64,000 nt of DNA from Inia geoffrensis (lineage: Eukaryota > Chordata > Mammalia > Artiodactyla > Iniidae): assembly GCA_036417435.1 (NCBI GenBank), contig CM070900.1:32651496-32715495 (forward strand), read 5' to 3'. The translations under genes were made by a program, and so were the position numbers. Shown here one piece after another: positions 38,717-49,400 of this stretch (the stretch's first letter is position 1; each line of letters opens with the position of its first letter). Under the pieces are notes generated by a model that worked only from the letters and a program-made list of their open reading frames with translations, did not search any database and had not been told where the DNA came from.

Positions 38717-39513
38717 TTTTTTTTTTTCCTGCGGTATGCAGGTGTAGTGGTATAACTGAGGACATGGAAAGGAGACGTGACCCATGAGCACCCCCCTCGG
38801 CAAACCGAGGGCTGGCGAATAAGCCAGGACTGTAGGCAGTCCTGGATACTTTGGGCACTGATCCATGAAAGGACCTCAGTATAATCAGAACACAAGGAAA
38901 CGTCCTTGTGCTACTTTAGTATAATCAGAATGATGGGAACACAAGGAGATGGCCTTGTGCTGCTCATGAGCTCAAGGACGAAGCATGGCATGTTTTCAAG
39001 AAAGCCTATTGTTGCTTGTCTAATCAATAAAAGCATATGTTGCTGCTCTGGCATTTCTGGAATGTTAAGAAAACAAGTCTTAAGATGTAAACATAGACAA
39101 TGCTTAAATAAAAGCCACCACAGCAGGACAGACAGCGCTGTTTTGCCTGAGCGAGCGGCAGCCCTCTACTGCTGTGATTCTGCACAATTCATCTCGTGTG
39201 ATGAGCTTACTTTCGGCCTTGTCATAAGAAAAACGACAACATTTGGCTTATTCACTAGCCCTCGGTTTGCCGAGAGGGGGGCTCATGGGTCACATCTCCT
39301 TTCCATGTCCTCAGTTATACCACTACATGCAGGCCTCTCACTGTTGTGGCCTCTCCCGTTGCGGAGCACAGGCTCTGGACGCGCAGGCTCAGCGGCCGTG
39401 GCTCACGGGCCTAGCCGCTCCGCAGCATGTGGGATCTTCCCGGACTGGGGCACGAACCTGCGTCCCCTGCATCGGCAGATGGACTCTCAACCACTGCGCC
39501 ACCAGGGAAGCCC
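38717..39513 (-). mobile_element. CHR-type SINE split by another insertion
   Basis: The 3' part (T-run and GCGGTATGCAGG, 38717-38742) and the 5' part (39328-39513, TGCAGGCCTCTCACTG through ACCAGGGAAGCCC) join exactly if the 585-bp insert is removed with one copy of TGCAGG. The SINE's own target duplication is GAAAAYAGTTTTG (Y = T on the left, C on the right) at 38704-38716 and 39514-39526. Confidence 0.93.
38743..39327. mobile_element. 585-bp element with 84-bp inverted ends, inside a SINE
   Basis: Bounded by an exact 6-bp target duplication, TGCAGG (38737-38742 and 39328-39333). It starts TGTAGTGGTATAACTGAGG and ends with the reverse complement. The inverted termini span 84 bases each (38743-38826 and 39244-39327) with about five mismatches. 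The TG...CA ends, the 6-bp duplication and an AATAAA at about 39106 followed by a GC-richer stretch suggest a class II (ERVK-type) solo LTR on the plus strand. Inverted ends this long are not usual for an LTR and resemble a non-autonomous DNA element. No coding function is seen. Confidence 0.85.
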
Positions 39514-39526
39514 GAAAACAGTTTTG

Positions 39527-39879
39527 AGTGTACTTGAAGCTCCAAGCAAATGGCACAAAACTGTAAATAAATGTGGTATACATAATACTGGCAGTATGTG
39601 AGGGCATTTAGGGTAGTAACATAGACAACTGTTTTTATAAGGGTATATATTTATTTCATGTATAATGATAAAATATACAAAGCACATAAATTCATCATTA
39701 TATATATATATATATATATAAATGCTCAATATAAAGATAAGCAAAACTTGAACTTAATTTAAGGAAATATCGTAGGTATAGAAAAAATTGTGAAGGCAGT
39801 ACAAAAATATTAGGGGTGGACACAGGGGTAGAAAACATTACATTTACGAAGAGAAAGCACCAATAATAGTTAAAATGTA
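39527..39879. other. unassigned sequence with (TA)n
   Basis: AT-rich DNA with a TA microsatellite at about 39695-39722. No gene. Confidence 0.45.
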
Positions 39880-40085
39880 TATGGCACTTGCTAAGTGCTA
39901 TTTTGGGGGCTTTGTGTCCATTAATTTATTTAGTGCCTACAACTCTAAAAATAGAACAGTTATTGTCTTTATTTTCTAGACAAGGAAACTGAGGCACAGT
40001 GAATTTAAATGACTGGCCCAAGGTCACACTTGAAATATGACTCCAGATTCCTTATTCTTGACTTTTGATTACACTCTTTTAAAAG
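39880..40085 (-). repeat. MIR SINE
   Basis: Clear reversed MIR core: ACAAGGAAACTGAGGCACAG, GGCCCAAGGTCACAC, then CTCCAGATTCC. Confidence 0.88.
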
Positions 40086-40474
40086 GTTTTTAGTAATAGT
40101 CAAAGCACTGGGGAAGAACAATTTCTAAAAATTCAAAATTTAATGCCTAATGATAAAAAAAGAAGACAGGCAATAAGACATCAGAGGAGACATTTCTGGG
40201 TCCCCTGTGCTCCCTACATTCTTCTCCTAAGCTGGGCTTATTCCTTATTTGATCCAAAAATTGAACAGATGGAACGATCCCCTAAGAGTCTTTTGGTCAT
40301 TTTGTAATTTTCAGAGTCGGTTAGAAATACATTAGGGAAAACTACCCTTTGTGGAAAAACATTCTTTGTTCTCAGGACCAAAAGGGGTCTAATCAAACTA
40401 TAGAGAAAATTATTTCTAAATTGATAGACATTATATGAACATCGTTGCCCCAAGCAAATAAATGACTATTATTA
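40086..40474. other. unassigned sequence, no gene seen
   Basis: Unique-looking DNA. A 71-codon minus frame at 40238-40453 is not recognisable. Confidence 0.4.
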
Positions 40475-40705
40475 TTACCATTTCCATTTACTGTTCACTT
40501 GCTACAGGCTAGACACTGGCTAAATCTTCTATGTACACAGTGAAATCTACTTCTCATAACACGTGAAGCAGTTGTTACATCTCTGCTCTATAGAACAAGG
40601 TTTGGAAGCTCTGAAAAGTTAAGTACCTTGTCAAAGTTTCCATGGATAAGAAATGGGTGGACTCAGAACATGAACTTGTGACTACCCAATTCAAGCTTAT
40701 GCTGT
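40475..40705 (-). repeat. MIR SINE
   Basis: GCTACAGGCTAGACACTGGC, GGAAGCTCTGAAAAGTTAAG and GGTGGACTCAGAACATGAAC are in reversed MIR order. Diverged. Confidence 0.75.
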
Positions 40706-40950
40706 TTTGTCTGCATGTAAATGATGTCAGAGCATTTTCTTGGCAATGTCCTAAAAATTAATCCTATCTGCAAATTCAACAATATCTTTGCTGCTATTCC
40801 TTCAGAAACAACCACTGCTTATTCTTTCAATAGTTCAGGTCAGAACAACAAAAATCTGTAGCCATGCAGATGCATAAGGGTCTCCTTGCAAAGAATTTGG
40901 TCTTATAGATTGCGTAAATTAACACTGTCTACCTTAATGTCTAGCTTTTT
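40706..40950. other. short unassigned spacer
   Basis: No recognised element. Confidence 0.3.
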
Positions 40951-41180
40951 ATTTTATTTTTATTTTATTTATTTATTTATTTATTTTTGCGGTACGCGGG
41001 CCTCTCACCGCCGTGGTCTCTCCCGCTGCGGAGCACAGGCTCCGGACGCGCAGGCACAGCAGCCATGGCTCACGGGCCCAGCTGCTCCGCGGCACGTGGG
41101 ATCTTCCCGGACCGGGGCACGAACCCGTGTCCCCTGCATCGGCAGGCGGACTCTCAACCACTGCGCCACCAGGGAAGCCC
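40951..41180 (-). mobile_element. CHR-type tRNA-derived SINE
   Basis: Near-complete reverse copy with a long ATTT-rich tail (40951-40987), then GCGGTACGCGGGCCTCTCAC through CACCAGGGAAGCCC. The target duplication AYGTCTAGCTTTTT (Y = T left, C right) lies at 40937-40950 and 41181-41194. Its B box and A box are well preserved. Confidence 0.95.
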
Positions 41181-41194
41181 ACGTCTAGCTTTTT

Positions 41195-41604
41195 AAAATG
41201 ATTTTTATTAACTCAATCCAACAAGTGCCCAAGTGTTTACCAGTTCCTGATAACAAGGAACCAACCATCTTGTTGGGGATAAATAACAGGTATTTGCAAA
41301 AATAACACAGTTCGAGACTACATACTACAGAATAAGCTGTGTGGAATAGATAGATAATTTCACTTTCTATACATCCTTCAACAGCAGAAAGAAATCATTG
41401 TATTGCAGGTGGATAAGGCTGGTCTACAAATGGGCAGTCTTGACACTGCAAGTCATCTTTTGCTGTCACCCACAGAGGCTTGAAGGTAAGAACAGGAATA
41501 CCAAAATATGTGTGTTGCCTTATTTGACCATAACAACACATGACAAGGAAGAGAGAGGGGAGAAAAAGGAAAGGAAAGTACCATATATCATTGAGCAGCT
41601 ATAA
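41195..41604. other. unassigned sequence, no gene seen
   Basis: Unique-looking DNA. Confidence 0.4.
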
Positions 41605-41770
41605 GCATTGTGCTCTGAGCAAGGCACCTCAGTACATTACTTTATCAATCCTACCACATCCCTTCAAATTTTGAAAACTAAGACTCAGTGAACATTTAGA
41701 TTACCCAAATCCACATAACTATCAAGAATGGAATCTAAGCCTACCTGGATCCAAACTTTTATTCTTCCCA
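41605..41770 (-). repeat. MIR SINE, diverged
   Basis: GCATTGTGCTCTGAGCAAGG, GAAAACTAAGACTCAGTGAA and GGAATCTAAGCCTACCTGG give the reversed MIR order. Confidence 0.6.
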
Positions 41771-42569
41771 CTGCAAACAGAGAAACCATGCTTATTCTAT
41801 TTCTCAAATGCTTAATGTATTCTTTGTTTAAAAAGCCACAAATATTAAATAGAAGTATGTATAAGATCTGAGACTTGCTCGTAAGCATCAAAAACCCTCA
41901 CGATTTTCCTGAGAATAACAGCTAAATTCTGAGAACATCTATCTGTGATATTAAGCATCTGAACAGTTTTTCAGAGTGTGGTATCCTATCAAGCCTAAGG
42001 ATGCTTGCTTATTGAGTTATTAGAAAAGAAACCATTCTCATTCTTTTGAAATCAAGATGTACCTACCAAATTCAGATGCGTAACTGTGTACACCATCGTG
42101 TACATGAAGGATCTTTGTGCTACAAGTCACAAACACGAGCTGTACACTATACAAAAGAAGAATGGTCCTTGCTCCTAAGATGCTCATTACATTAGTGTGA
42201 ATTTAAGAAATAGAGACCAACATGCAAACTAACCTGCTGAAGAAATGATTCAGACTATGTACAAGCTATTTTTTAATGAGGGAGCAATTTTAGCCAAAGG
42301 GTAAAAACTTTCAGAAGGTAACATTTTAGTTTGGAAGGGTTATACAGTACAGTACAGTACTGCCACCATAAGCTTGGATATAATAACAACAACAATGCTA
42401 ATAATAATAAACAACCTGGGTTCAGATCCTGGATGGCCCCCATTGTACACACCTGTGACTATTGGTTCCCCCTGGGTCAACTCTCCATTCATCTGGTAGC
42501 AGCTTCTGAATTTGTCTTAGGAAACCAGCCCACCATTTTTCCAGCCCACCATTTTTCTAAGTAAGTCCT
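41771..42569. other. unassigned sequence with small tandem duplications
   Basis: No gene. Contains a CAGTA triplicate at about 42345-42360 and a perfect tandem copy of CCAGCCCACCATTTTT (42525-42540 and 42541-42556). Confidence 0.45.
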
Positions 42570-43020
42570 TTGTTTAGAGGGAGTGACTTAGCTGAACCCA
42601 GCTCCAGTGACCCAAGCTTAACCCTCTCAGTGTATCTACCCTGTGAACATCAAAGATGGCTATGTGACTGTAATTGGTCCAATCAAAACCAGCCCCAAGA
42701 CTTTTTGGAAACTGCTAGAAATGATGGCTTTTCACTTTCACCAGGGATGCTGTTCTCATCTGTCTTTTGCAGCCATCATTCTACCACAGGTGGGACAGTC
42801 TGCCTGAGAATAGGGGCCAACACATGAGAAAGCTGGGCAATACAGAGAAACAAAGTCCTACTGAATATCACTTGGGTTCCTTGAATCAAGCCACGTCTAA
42901 ACCGAGCAGTGACTCCTGAGTTTCTGATTATATGAGTCAATAAGTCACCTGTGTATTTTTTCCTTCCGTAAGTTTAAGCCTGGTTTCTACTGCTTGCAAC
43001 CAAGAGGACGGACTAATACA
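42570..43020 (+). mobile_element. probable old LTR, family unresolved
   Basis: Phrases ACTGTAATTGGTCCAATCA, GTCTGCCTGAGAATAGGGG, ATATGAGTCAATAAGTC and the closing AGAGGACGGACTAATACA resemble an ancient ERVL/MaLR-type LTR with an AATAA-type signal near its end. No coding content. Confidence 0.5.
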
Positions 43021-44384
43021 GCTAATTATCACTGGCATGTCCTTAAACAACTTAACTACCTTCTAAGATTTTGGTGAGGAGTTTTCATAAAATAATATAT
43101 GTGAAAGATTCAGCATGAGGCCCAGCACAACTTATTAATTGCTGACTAGGAAAGTATTTGCTGAAGGATAATAAGCCGCACTGAGAGTTCAGAAACCCTT
43201 CTGTGGATGCCAAACAGAAGTGCTCCAGAGGAAGGAGCCAGTGAGTGTGATAACCTTGCTCCCCAGAAGCAGCTCCTGTCTTTTTTCAGGCCTCGGGAAA
43301 CCAGCTTGAGCCTGAAGTGACAAGGCTAAGAACAGGGAAGTAGAAGTGGGTTAGGTCATGTTCATTCGTGTCAATCACTTTCACATTCCAAGGTATAGTT
43401 TTCAAACAAAAAGCCTTAGACATACAAAGGAAAACAAAATAGGTCACTGGGGCCAGAGTGAGTCTTTCAGTAAAACCTGTTCTGGCACAATAAGGCTAAA
43501 CTGAACTGCACTGTATAAAGCTATCGCACGACGAGAATAACACCAATGGAAGTAATTTGGGACTTTTTGTTGTAGTTCTGTGGCCTATTTTTCATACCTC
43601 TCTGTTGTAGAGAGGAATTAATAATGACACAAATTATCCTAATTATTTCCTTCTGGTACATAATTTGATGACCAGCAATTTAAATAACAGGCCTATATTA
43701 AAATGTTATATTTAAAGATATTTTTGAAGTGCTATAGAATTTAAATCACATTCTTAGGTGTTTATTTTTAGTAAACAAGGTCAATCTCATCACAGAATCA
43801 GTATAGGGGAACTAGGATAAAAGAAAATTCACTTATGTGGTTTACAACTAAGACCTAGCTAGCATGTGTATTTGGAGGAAAATTCAAAATTATTGTAATC
43901 TGGCTATTAACAGTACTTTGTGATTTCTTAAATAAAAATAAATATGGGTTTTTTTATATTTATGTAAACTAGGAAAATTTAAAACTTTATGTTTAATGCC
44001 AACAAAAATGTTTCAGGGATTTCAAACACTAGACATTAATTAAATACAACATAATAATTCTTGTCACTTACACTTTTATAAACTCAACTTTAGAAGCATA
44101 GCAAGACATTCAAATGGAAACACCACAAGGCACATTTTTAGGTTTGGCCATACCACTTTAAAAAAGATATACGAGTACAAGCAAAATGATACAGGGATAG
44201 TAAGATATAGTTACCCGTGCTAAATTAACTTGATGTCTTGTGAGAATAAGAGACTCAAACTGGTGAGTTTTAGTTAACTTTCGTTTAAGTGTTTTAAAAA
44301 ATGATTCTATTTAAAGAACTAGGTTGTTTTAAAGGAAGATCTTGAATTAAGCAAACTACGCTTGTCAAATACTCAGACATTTCA
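43021..44384. other. unassigned sequence, no gene seen
   Basis: Unique-looking AT-rich DNA; no repeat or exon recognised. Confidence 0.4.
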
Positions 44385-44427
44385 CGCACGTGTGTGCGCA
44401 CGCGCACACACACACACACACACACAG
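44385..44427. repeat. alternating GTGCGC / (CA)n microsatellite
   Basis: CACGCACGTGTGTGCGCACG followed by CGCACA and CA repeats, a nearly continuous alternating purine-pyrimidine tract with a palindromic CpG-containing core. Confidence 0.9.
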
Positions 44428-44474
44428 GCATTATTTCCTGAATAGCCACTGACAGATAAAACTGGGATTCTTTT

Positions 44475-44575
44475 CATTCTTTGAACCGCTTAACTGAGGT
44501 ATGACTGACATACAAAAAGTTGTACAAATTTAATGTATACAATTTGATGAGTTTGGAGGTAAGTTTATACACAAC
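44475..44575 (-). mobile_element. L1M 3' end fragment
   Basis: TTAACTGAGGTATGACTGAC, ATACAATTTGATGAGTTTGG is the reversed L1M 3' UTR terminus. Confidence 0.75.
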
Positions 44576-44729
44576 TGGGATTCTTTTAAATCATACTTCA
44601 GAATTTCCTCTTTAATCATACATTAGATTTATTTAGTCTAAGTCTCAAGTGGTTCAAGCCTCAAAGTTAACTCCAAGTATGACTTTTTTTTTTTTAACTC
44701 ATTGAGTAAATATAATAATTTCTAAGCAG
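44576..44729. other. short unassigned spacer
   Basis: T-rich run at about 44686-44695; otherwise nothing. Confidence 0.3.
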
Positions 44730-45030
44730 CACTCTCCAGTAGAAATATAATATAAGCCATATGGACAAAAGTTTTTAGAAACTAGACTATAAGTCAAAAG
44801 AAACAGGTGAAATTAATTTTAAAAATCATATATTTTACATAGCTCAGTATGTTCAAAATATTATAGTTTCAACATATAATCAATATCAAATTTACTAATG
44901 TGCTATATTACTGTTTTGGGGACTATCTGAAATCCAGTATGTATTGTACTCTGAAAGTATGTCTCAATTCAGTCCAGCCACACTGTGCTAGTGGCTTCTC
45001 ACTCGACAGGGCAGCTGTAAAGTCACCAGT
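44730..45030 (+). mobile_element. hAT (MER1-type) element remnant
   Basis: CACTCTCCAGTAGAAATATA, AAGAAACAGGTGAAATTAAT, ATCTGAAATCCAGTATGTAT, ATGTCTCAATTCAGTCCAGC and a closing GGGCAGC are in the order of the family seen reversed at 27680-27925. Confidence 0.7.
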
Positions 45031-45924
45031 GGCTCTTCCTCTGATAATTTCCTTCTTTGAAAATCAACACACCATAGTAAATGCAACATACCTAGTCTCT
45101 ATCCACATCCCTTTTCAACTGTGCTCATCATGGAGAGCCATTTAAGAGAAAGCAAATTCTCAAAATTCCAGAATACAATCTGAGAACTATTTGGAGAAAT
45201 TAACTGGTCCAACAAATATGGATAACTGAGAGAAAATGAAACCAGTGCCTAGATGTATATCCAATAATCTATCCAGTCTAGTGACTTGACACATCAAAAA
45301 ATTAGATGCCCTTGCATTTTCACTAAAACACTAAACATACAAAATTGTTGGAGGAAAGTACATTCACTGAATTCTACCAGGCCAAGAAATGCAGGCTTTA
45401 ATTGAATTCTGTAATATAACATTTGAGTTTTGAATGATAAGAGCAATAATTCTAGATAATGCTTCCTATAACATAGTTCCAAAGTTTTCTAATACATCAG
45501 TTAAACATATTCATTTGGACTACAAACAACTGTGAGAAAATGCTAACGTACTCTGCTCCTTTCCCCCTCTCCCATCTTCAAGCTGGAGAAGGTGGCAAAG
45601 GAGTTTTTACAGATGCTTTTCTATATTGGGTTGGGAATAATGACGCCATGTCCATAGACACAGTGTTCTGTCAAATTGCTTGTAATGTCATGGAGAAAAA
45701 TCACATAACCAATTACTTGTAATCATAGGGACCCCGCCAACAAACTTAAATTCTTCCTTCTCTAAAATATTTCTTTGTAGATAGTCCTAGTTAATATATT
45801 CTTTATCTATCTACATTTCCATTTTTTTCCCTCAATGCTCTTTGACCATACTTTACTTCAATCGTATATGTAATCTCTCCTATCTCCCAGTCTACTCAAG
45901 AGGCACCAAAGCTCAGTAGGTGTA
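45031..45924. other. unassigned sequence, no gene seen
   Basis: Unique-looking DNA; short frames only. Confidence 0.4.
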
Positions 45925-46170
45925 GGGACTGTGGTGTAATGAAGACCCACAGGCTGTGGACTAAAGCCAGTCTTAGTTCAGATTAATAGTTCACTATTAA
46001 TGTCCTTGCCATTCATAGTGAGTGCTTTGGGCAAGGTACTTAATCTCTCTGATTTGCTTCTTACCTTTAAAATGGAGATGAGAATTAATGACTTCAGAAC
46101 ATCCAGCAACGATGTCCCGCACAAATGTTAATGCTATTGTTATTGGTATTATTATCAACATTAACCCAAT
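45925..46170 (+). repeat. MIR SINE
   Basis: GGACTGTGGTGTAATGAAGA (MIR head), GGGCAAGGTACTTAATCTCT, then TTAAAATGGAGATGAGAATT. Confidence 0.8.
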
Positions 46171-46229
46171 AATCTCATTTCTAAAAGATCTCAAAGTCCT
46201 TTAAAAAATCACTAAGTTTAAAATATCCC

Positions 46230-46335
46230 AGTATTATCTATATCCTCTCTCTATATATATATAATGGATATATAGATATCTATATGCCTATATCTCTACA
46301 GAGATGGAGATAGAGATAGAGATATTCTCTCTCTT
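46230..46335. repeat. AT/AGAT low-complexity tract
   Basis: CTCTCTATATATATATAATG through GGAGATAGAGATAGAGATAT. The CTCTCTATAT and AGATAGAGAT parts are partly self-complementary. Confidence 0.8.
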
Positions 46336-47794
46336 ATTTCCATATCCTATTTACTTGACATGAGTTAGCCTATATTTAATATTTTAAATAGCATGCAACA
46401 TTCATTGGGAACTGAGCTTCTATCTTGAAAGATAATTCAAGCCAGTCTAACATTATAGGAATATGCCCTTTTAATATCCCACATGGTCAACAGTAACAAT
46501 ATCCTAACTGTCACTAAATGGAGGCACACTTCAAATTTTGTTACTTAAAGTTAACAGTTTCAATCTAAGGATCTCTAAAAAACTCCAAGGCTCAGAAGCT
46601 TCTAGCTGCTTCTGGAGTTCAACTGACACACAAGTCATGGCAAAGCTGAGAGATAATTGCCCAAGGGCACTCATAAGCAGCAGTAGGGAAAAGCAAACCC
46701 AGGGGTTGCATGCTCTCATAAATGTTTTCATCTCAAGCACACACACACACACACAAAAAAAAAGCTCTGCAATATGCCAGTCCCCAAGTGTATTTATTAT
46801 TTCAACTTAATAAGCATTCACCTAGTAAGAATTTAATAAGAATTTACCTAGTAAGAATGAAAATAAATGATACTTATTAGTGAATAATGGTTTGTTCCAG
46901 TCTCTGGGTTTAAAATAAAGTAACCTCATCAAAAGATAAATACCAGCACTACGCTTGGAGGTCAACAGGTAATGGTAAATAGGAACAAATGGAAAGAAAC
47001 AAGGAAAACAGTTTAGAGAGTTGGGAGACTGATTTTTTTATGTCAATGATTTATTTCTTCTTTTTCCACCTCTTTGACTGGCTAGCATGATTACAATTAA
47101 ATAATTTATTTTCAATAGATTTTGGTACATTTGAATCATAGACGGAGCCTTAAAAAGGAAGAAAAGAACACTTTATGATAGGTATCATTTCTAGTAATGA
47201 AAAATGACATTTTTCCATTTCTATAGATATTACATGATCTTAGATGTAGCAGTAGTTTGGCCATGTCATATCCCTTTCACAGAAGTTGTTTTCAGGCAGT
47301 AGGGTGGCCTCAAACTAAATACATCTTTAGAGAGATGTCTATCAGAAATTTCTAATAGACATCCTGGGGTCTTATTCAAGGTGTTTCTAATTGACATTGT
47401 TGTCATGTAGCTGAGGAAAAAAATGGACTGCATTTAAAGATATACGATCACTAAACGGAGGTCAAGAAGAGGAAATAAAGCTGAATCCTCATGAAGACTT
47501 GGAACCAGAAACCAGAAAATAGTCATCAACTGGCATCTTCCTTCTTCCCCTCATATAGCCTGTGTCTGCTCATACTACCTAATTTTTTCAATGAAATAGC
47601 TCTTTCTCTATACACACCTCCTCCCAACACCCTGCAAAATAAAACCAGCCCAAAACGTCAGCAGCAATTCCAGAGGTTATGCCATTTCCTAAATCCAAAC
47701 CCATAACTACAGTAGAAGCTAAATCCTCTTATCTGACCTTATTCAGTTATATGAACTGAAAAATCAGAGTGGTGACTTTTAAAATATAGTTAGA
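46336..47794. other. unassigned sequence, no gene seen
   Basis: Includes a short (CA)n at 46738-46755 and a small duplicated ACCTAGTAAGAAT phrase near 46820-46860. No exon supported. Confidence 0.4.
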
Positions 47795-48030
47795 CTTTAA
47801 AATATAAATTATATTCATATATAATACATATATAGTACATGTATACTATAGTAATATATTATATATGGCATATATATATAGTAATATATAATGATATATA
47901 CTAATTACTATGATATATAACATTATATAGTACTAATTAATGCATAGTAGGAAATATATAATACATATAAACATGTATTATAAATACATATATGTATTAT
48001 AAATACATATAATATATACTCAATCGGTAT
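47795..48030. repeat. AT-rich tract with internal duplications
   Basis: ATATA-rich DNA including a repeated GTATTATAAATACATAT unit near 47977-48010. Confidence 0.85.
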
Positions 48031-48484
48031 AACTTTCTAAATTAAAATGGCTATATGTAAGTCATGCACCAATTTCTGACACAGGTATTAACGCTGGAGG
48101 GGAGAGGCGAGGCACAGTCTGTACCTCTTCACCTAGGTGCTCGCGCACCTGTAGCGAATATTGAGGTAGATGAGGGGACACAAGCAACATCTCATTTCTT
48201 AACTGGACAGAAGTATGATCTGATGTTCGGCTGGTTGTCATTGCTTCTCTGGCTAACGTGCTGGCAATCTTTGAAGGATGCTGTAGCCCACACAAATCTC
48301 TGACCTGGGAGCTCCTGTTTCATCTCTTCTGCCTTTCTAAGTCCCCCACCTAGGCATCCCAACTCAGACTCTGACTGCTGGGGCCATTTCCCCTCACAGG
48401 AGGATATCTTTAGTGCAGTTCTATCAAAATAGCTTGAGTTCAACCATTATCCACGGCTACTCAAGCCACAGGAAGCTCACACAC
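48031..48484. other. unassigned sequence, no gene seen
   Basis: GC content rises slightly. Overlapping frames of 77-83 codons on both strands (48062-48443) show no domain. Confidence 0.35.
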
Positions 48485-49020
48485 CCTGATCAACAGCATG
48501 CTCCTGGAAATTATATTCTGGGACTTTTAAGACTGGTTCATTAGAGACCTTCCAATGCACTGGACCTCTTAGAATACTTCTGCCTGCACCTCTTCGAATA
48601 CTTGCTCTGGGATAAGATAGCTGGCATGTAAGTTCAATTACTCTGAGAAAGTCATGCTGTGAGGAAGTCCAAGCTTGCTATCGAGAAAGGCACTATAGAG
48701 AAAAGAAAGATGCCTGATGAGTTTTAATCATTCCACTCCCATAAGACATTTAAGTGGAGAAGCCACAGTGGACGTTCCAGATCCATGAGGCATGATATGG
48801 AAAAGAACTAAGGAATCAAGTCAATGTTAGTACTGAAGCACTAGGCGTATGGCCACAGTGGAGGCACCCCAGTGTAAGCCGAAGTCATCATGAAGCAAAG
48901 ACAAGTCACTCCCACTGTGCCCCACCTAATCTACTGATCTACCAATTTGTGGGCATAGTCAATGGTTGTTGCTTATGCTACTTTTCAGGGTGGTTGTTAC
49001 ACAGCCATAGATAACCAGAA
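48485..49020 (+). mobile_element. probable MLT1-type LTR
   Basis: Ends with GGTTGTTACACAGCCATAGA and TAACCAGAACAA, the typical MaLR LTR terminus (TTATGCAGCAATAGATAACTAA-like). Upstream content is strongly diverged. Confidence 0.55.
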
Positions 49021-49204
49021 CAACTATACAACCAACACATTCAAACTCTTTCAGCCTTTTAAGATATTATATACATTTTTGTGGATGGGTAAAGTTCCTC
49101 CATTGGTATTTACTATATAAGGTTATTTCTCTAAAAATAATCTTATTTCAGCTGAATTAGCATAGGTTTTGCTATCATAATGGCTTAGTTTAAAATATAT
49201 ATAT

Positions 49205-49400
49205 ACATTTTTTAAAATAAAGTTTTTTGCCTATGTGATCTTGGGTAAGTAACATTAATTCCTATGTTTTAACTTATTTTAAAAATGGAATAATAGCCAT
49301 TTAATGGGACTCCATGGGAATTCAATAAAATAATATGCATAAAATGCCTTTCACAGTTCCTGACACATCGGAGGTACTTACCAAATGGTGGCTCTTTGGA
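49205..49400 (+). repeat. MIR SINE
   Basis: TATGTGATCTTGGGTAAGTA, ATTTTAAAAATGGAATAATA, and TTCCTGACACATCGGAGG are in MIR order. Confidence 0.8.

Noticed and set aside
38906..39601. 231-codon plus-strand ORF
   Set aside because: Crosses from the 585-bp element into the split SINE; the boundary shows it is a chance frame. No similarity to a known LTR-encoded protein could be recognised.
48062..48443. Overlapping 77-83 codon ORFs on both strands
   Set aside because: Open on both strands at once because of a locally higher GC content; no domain in any.
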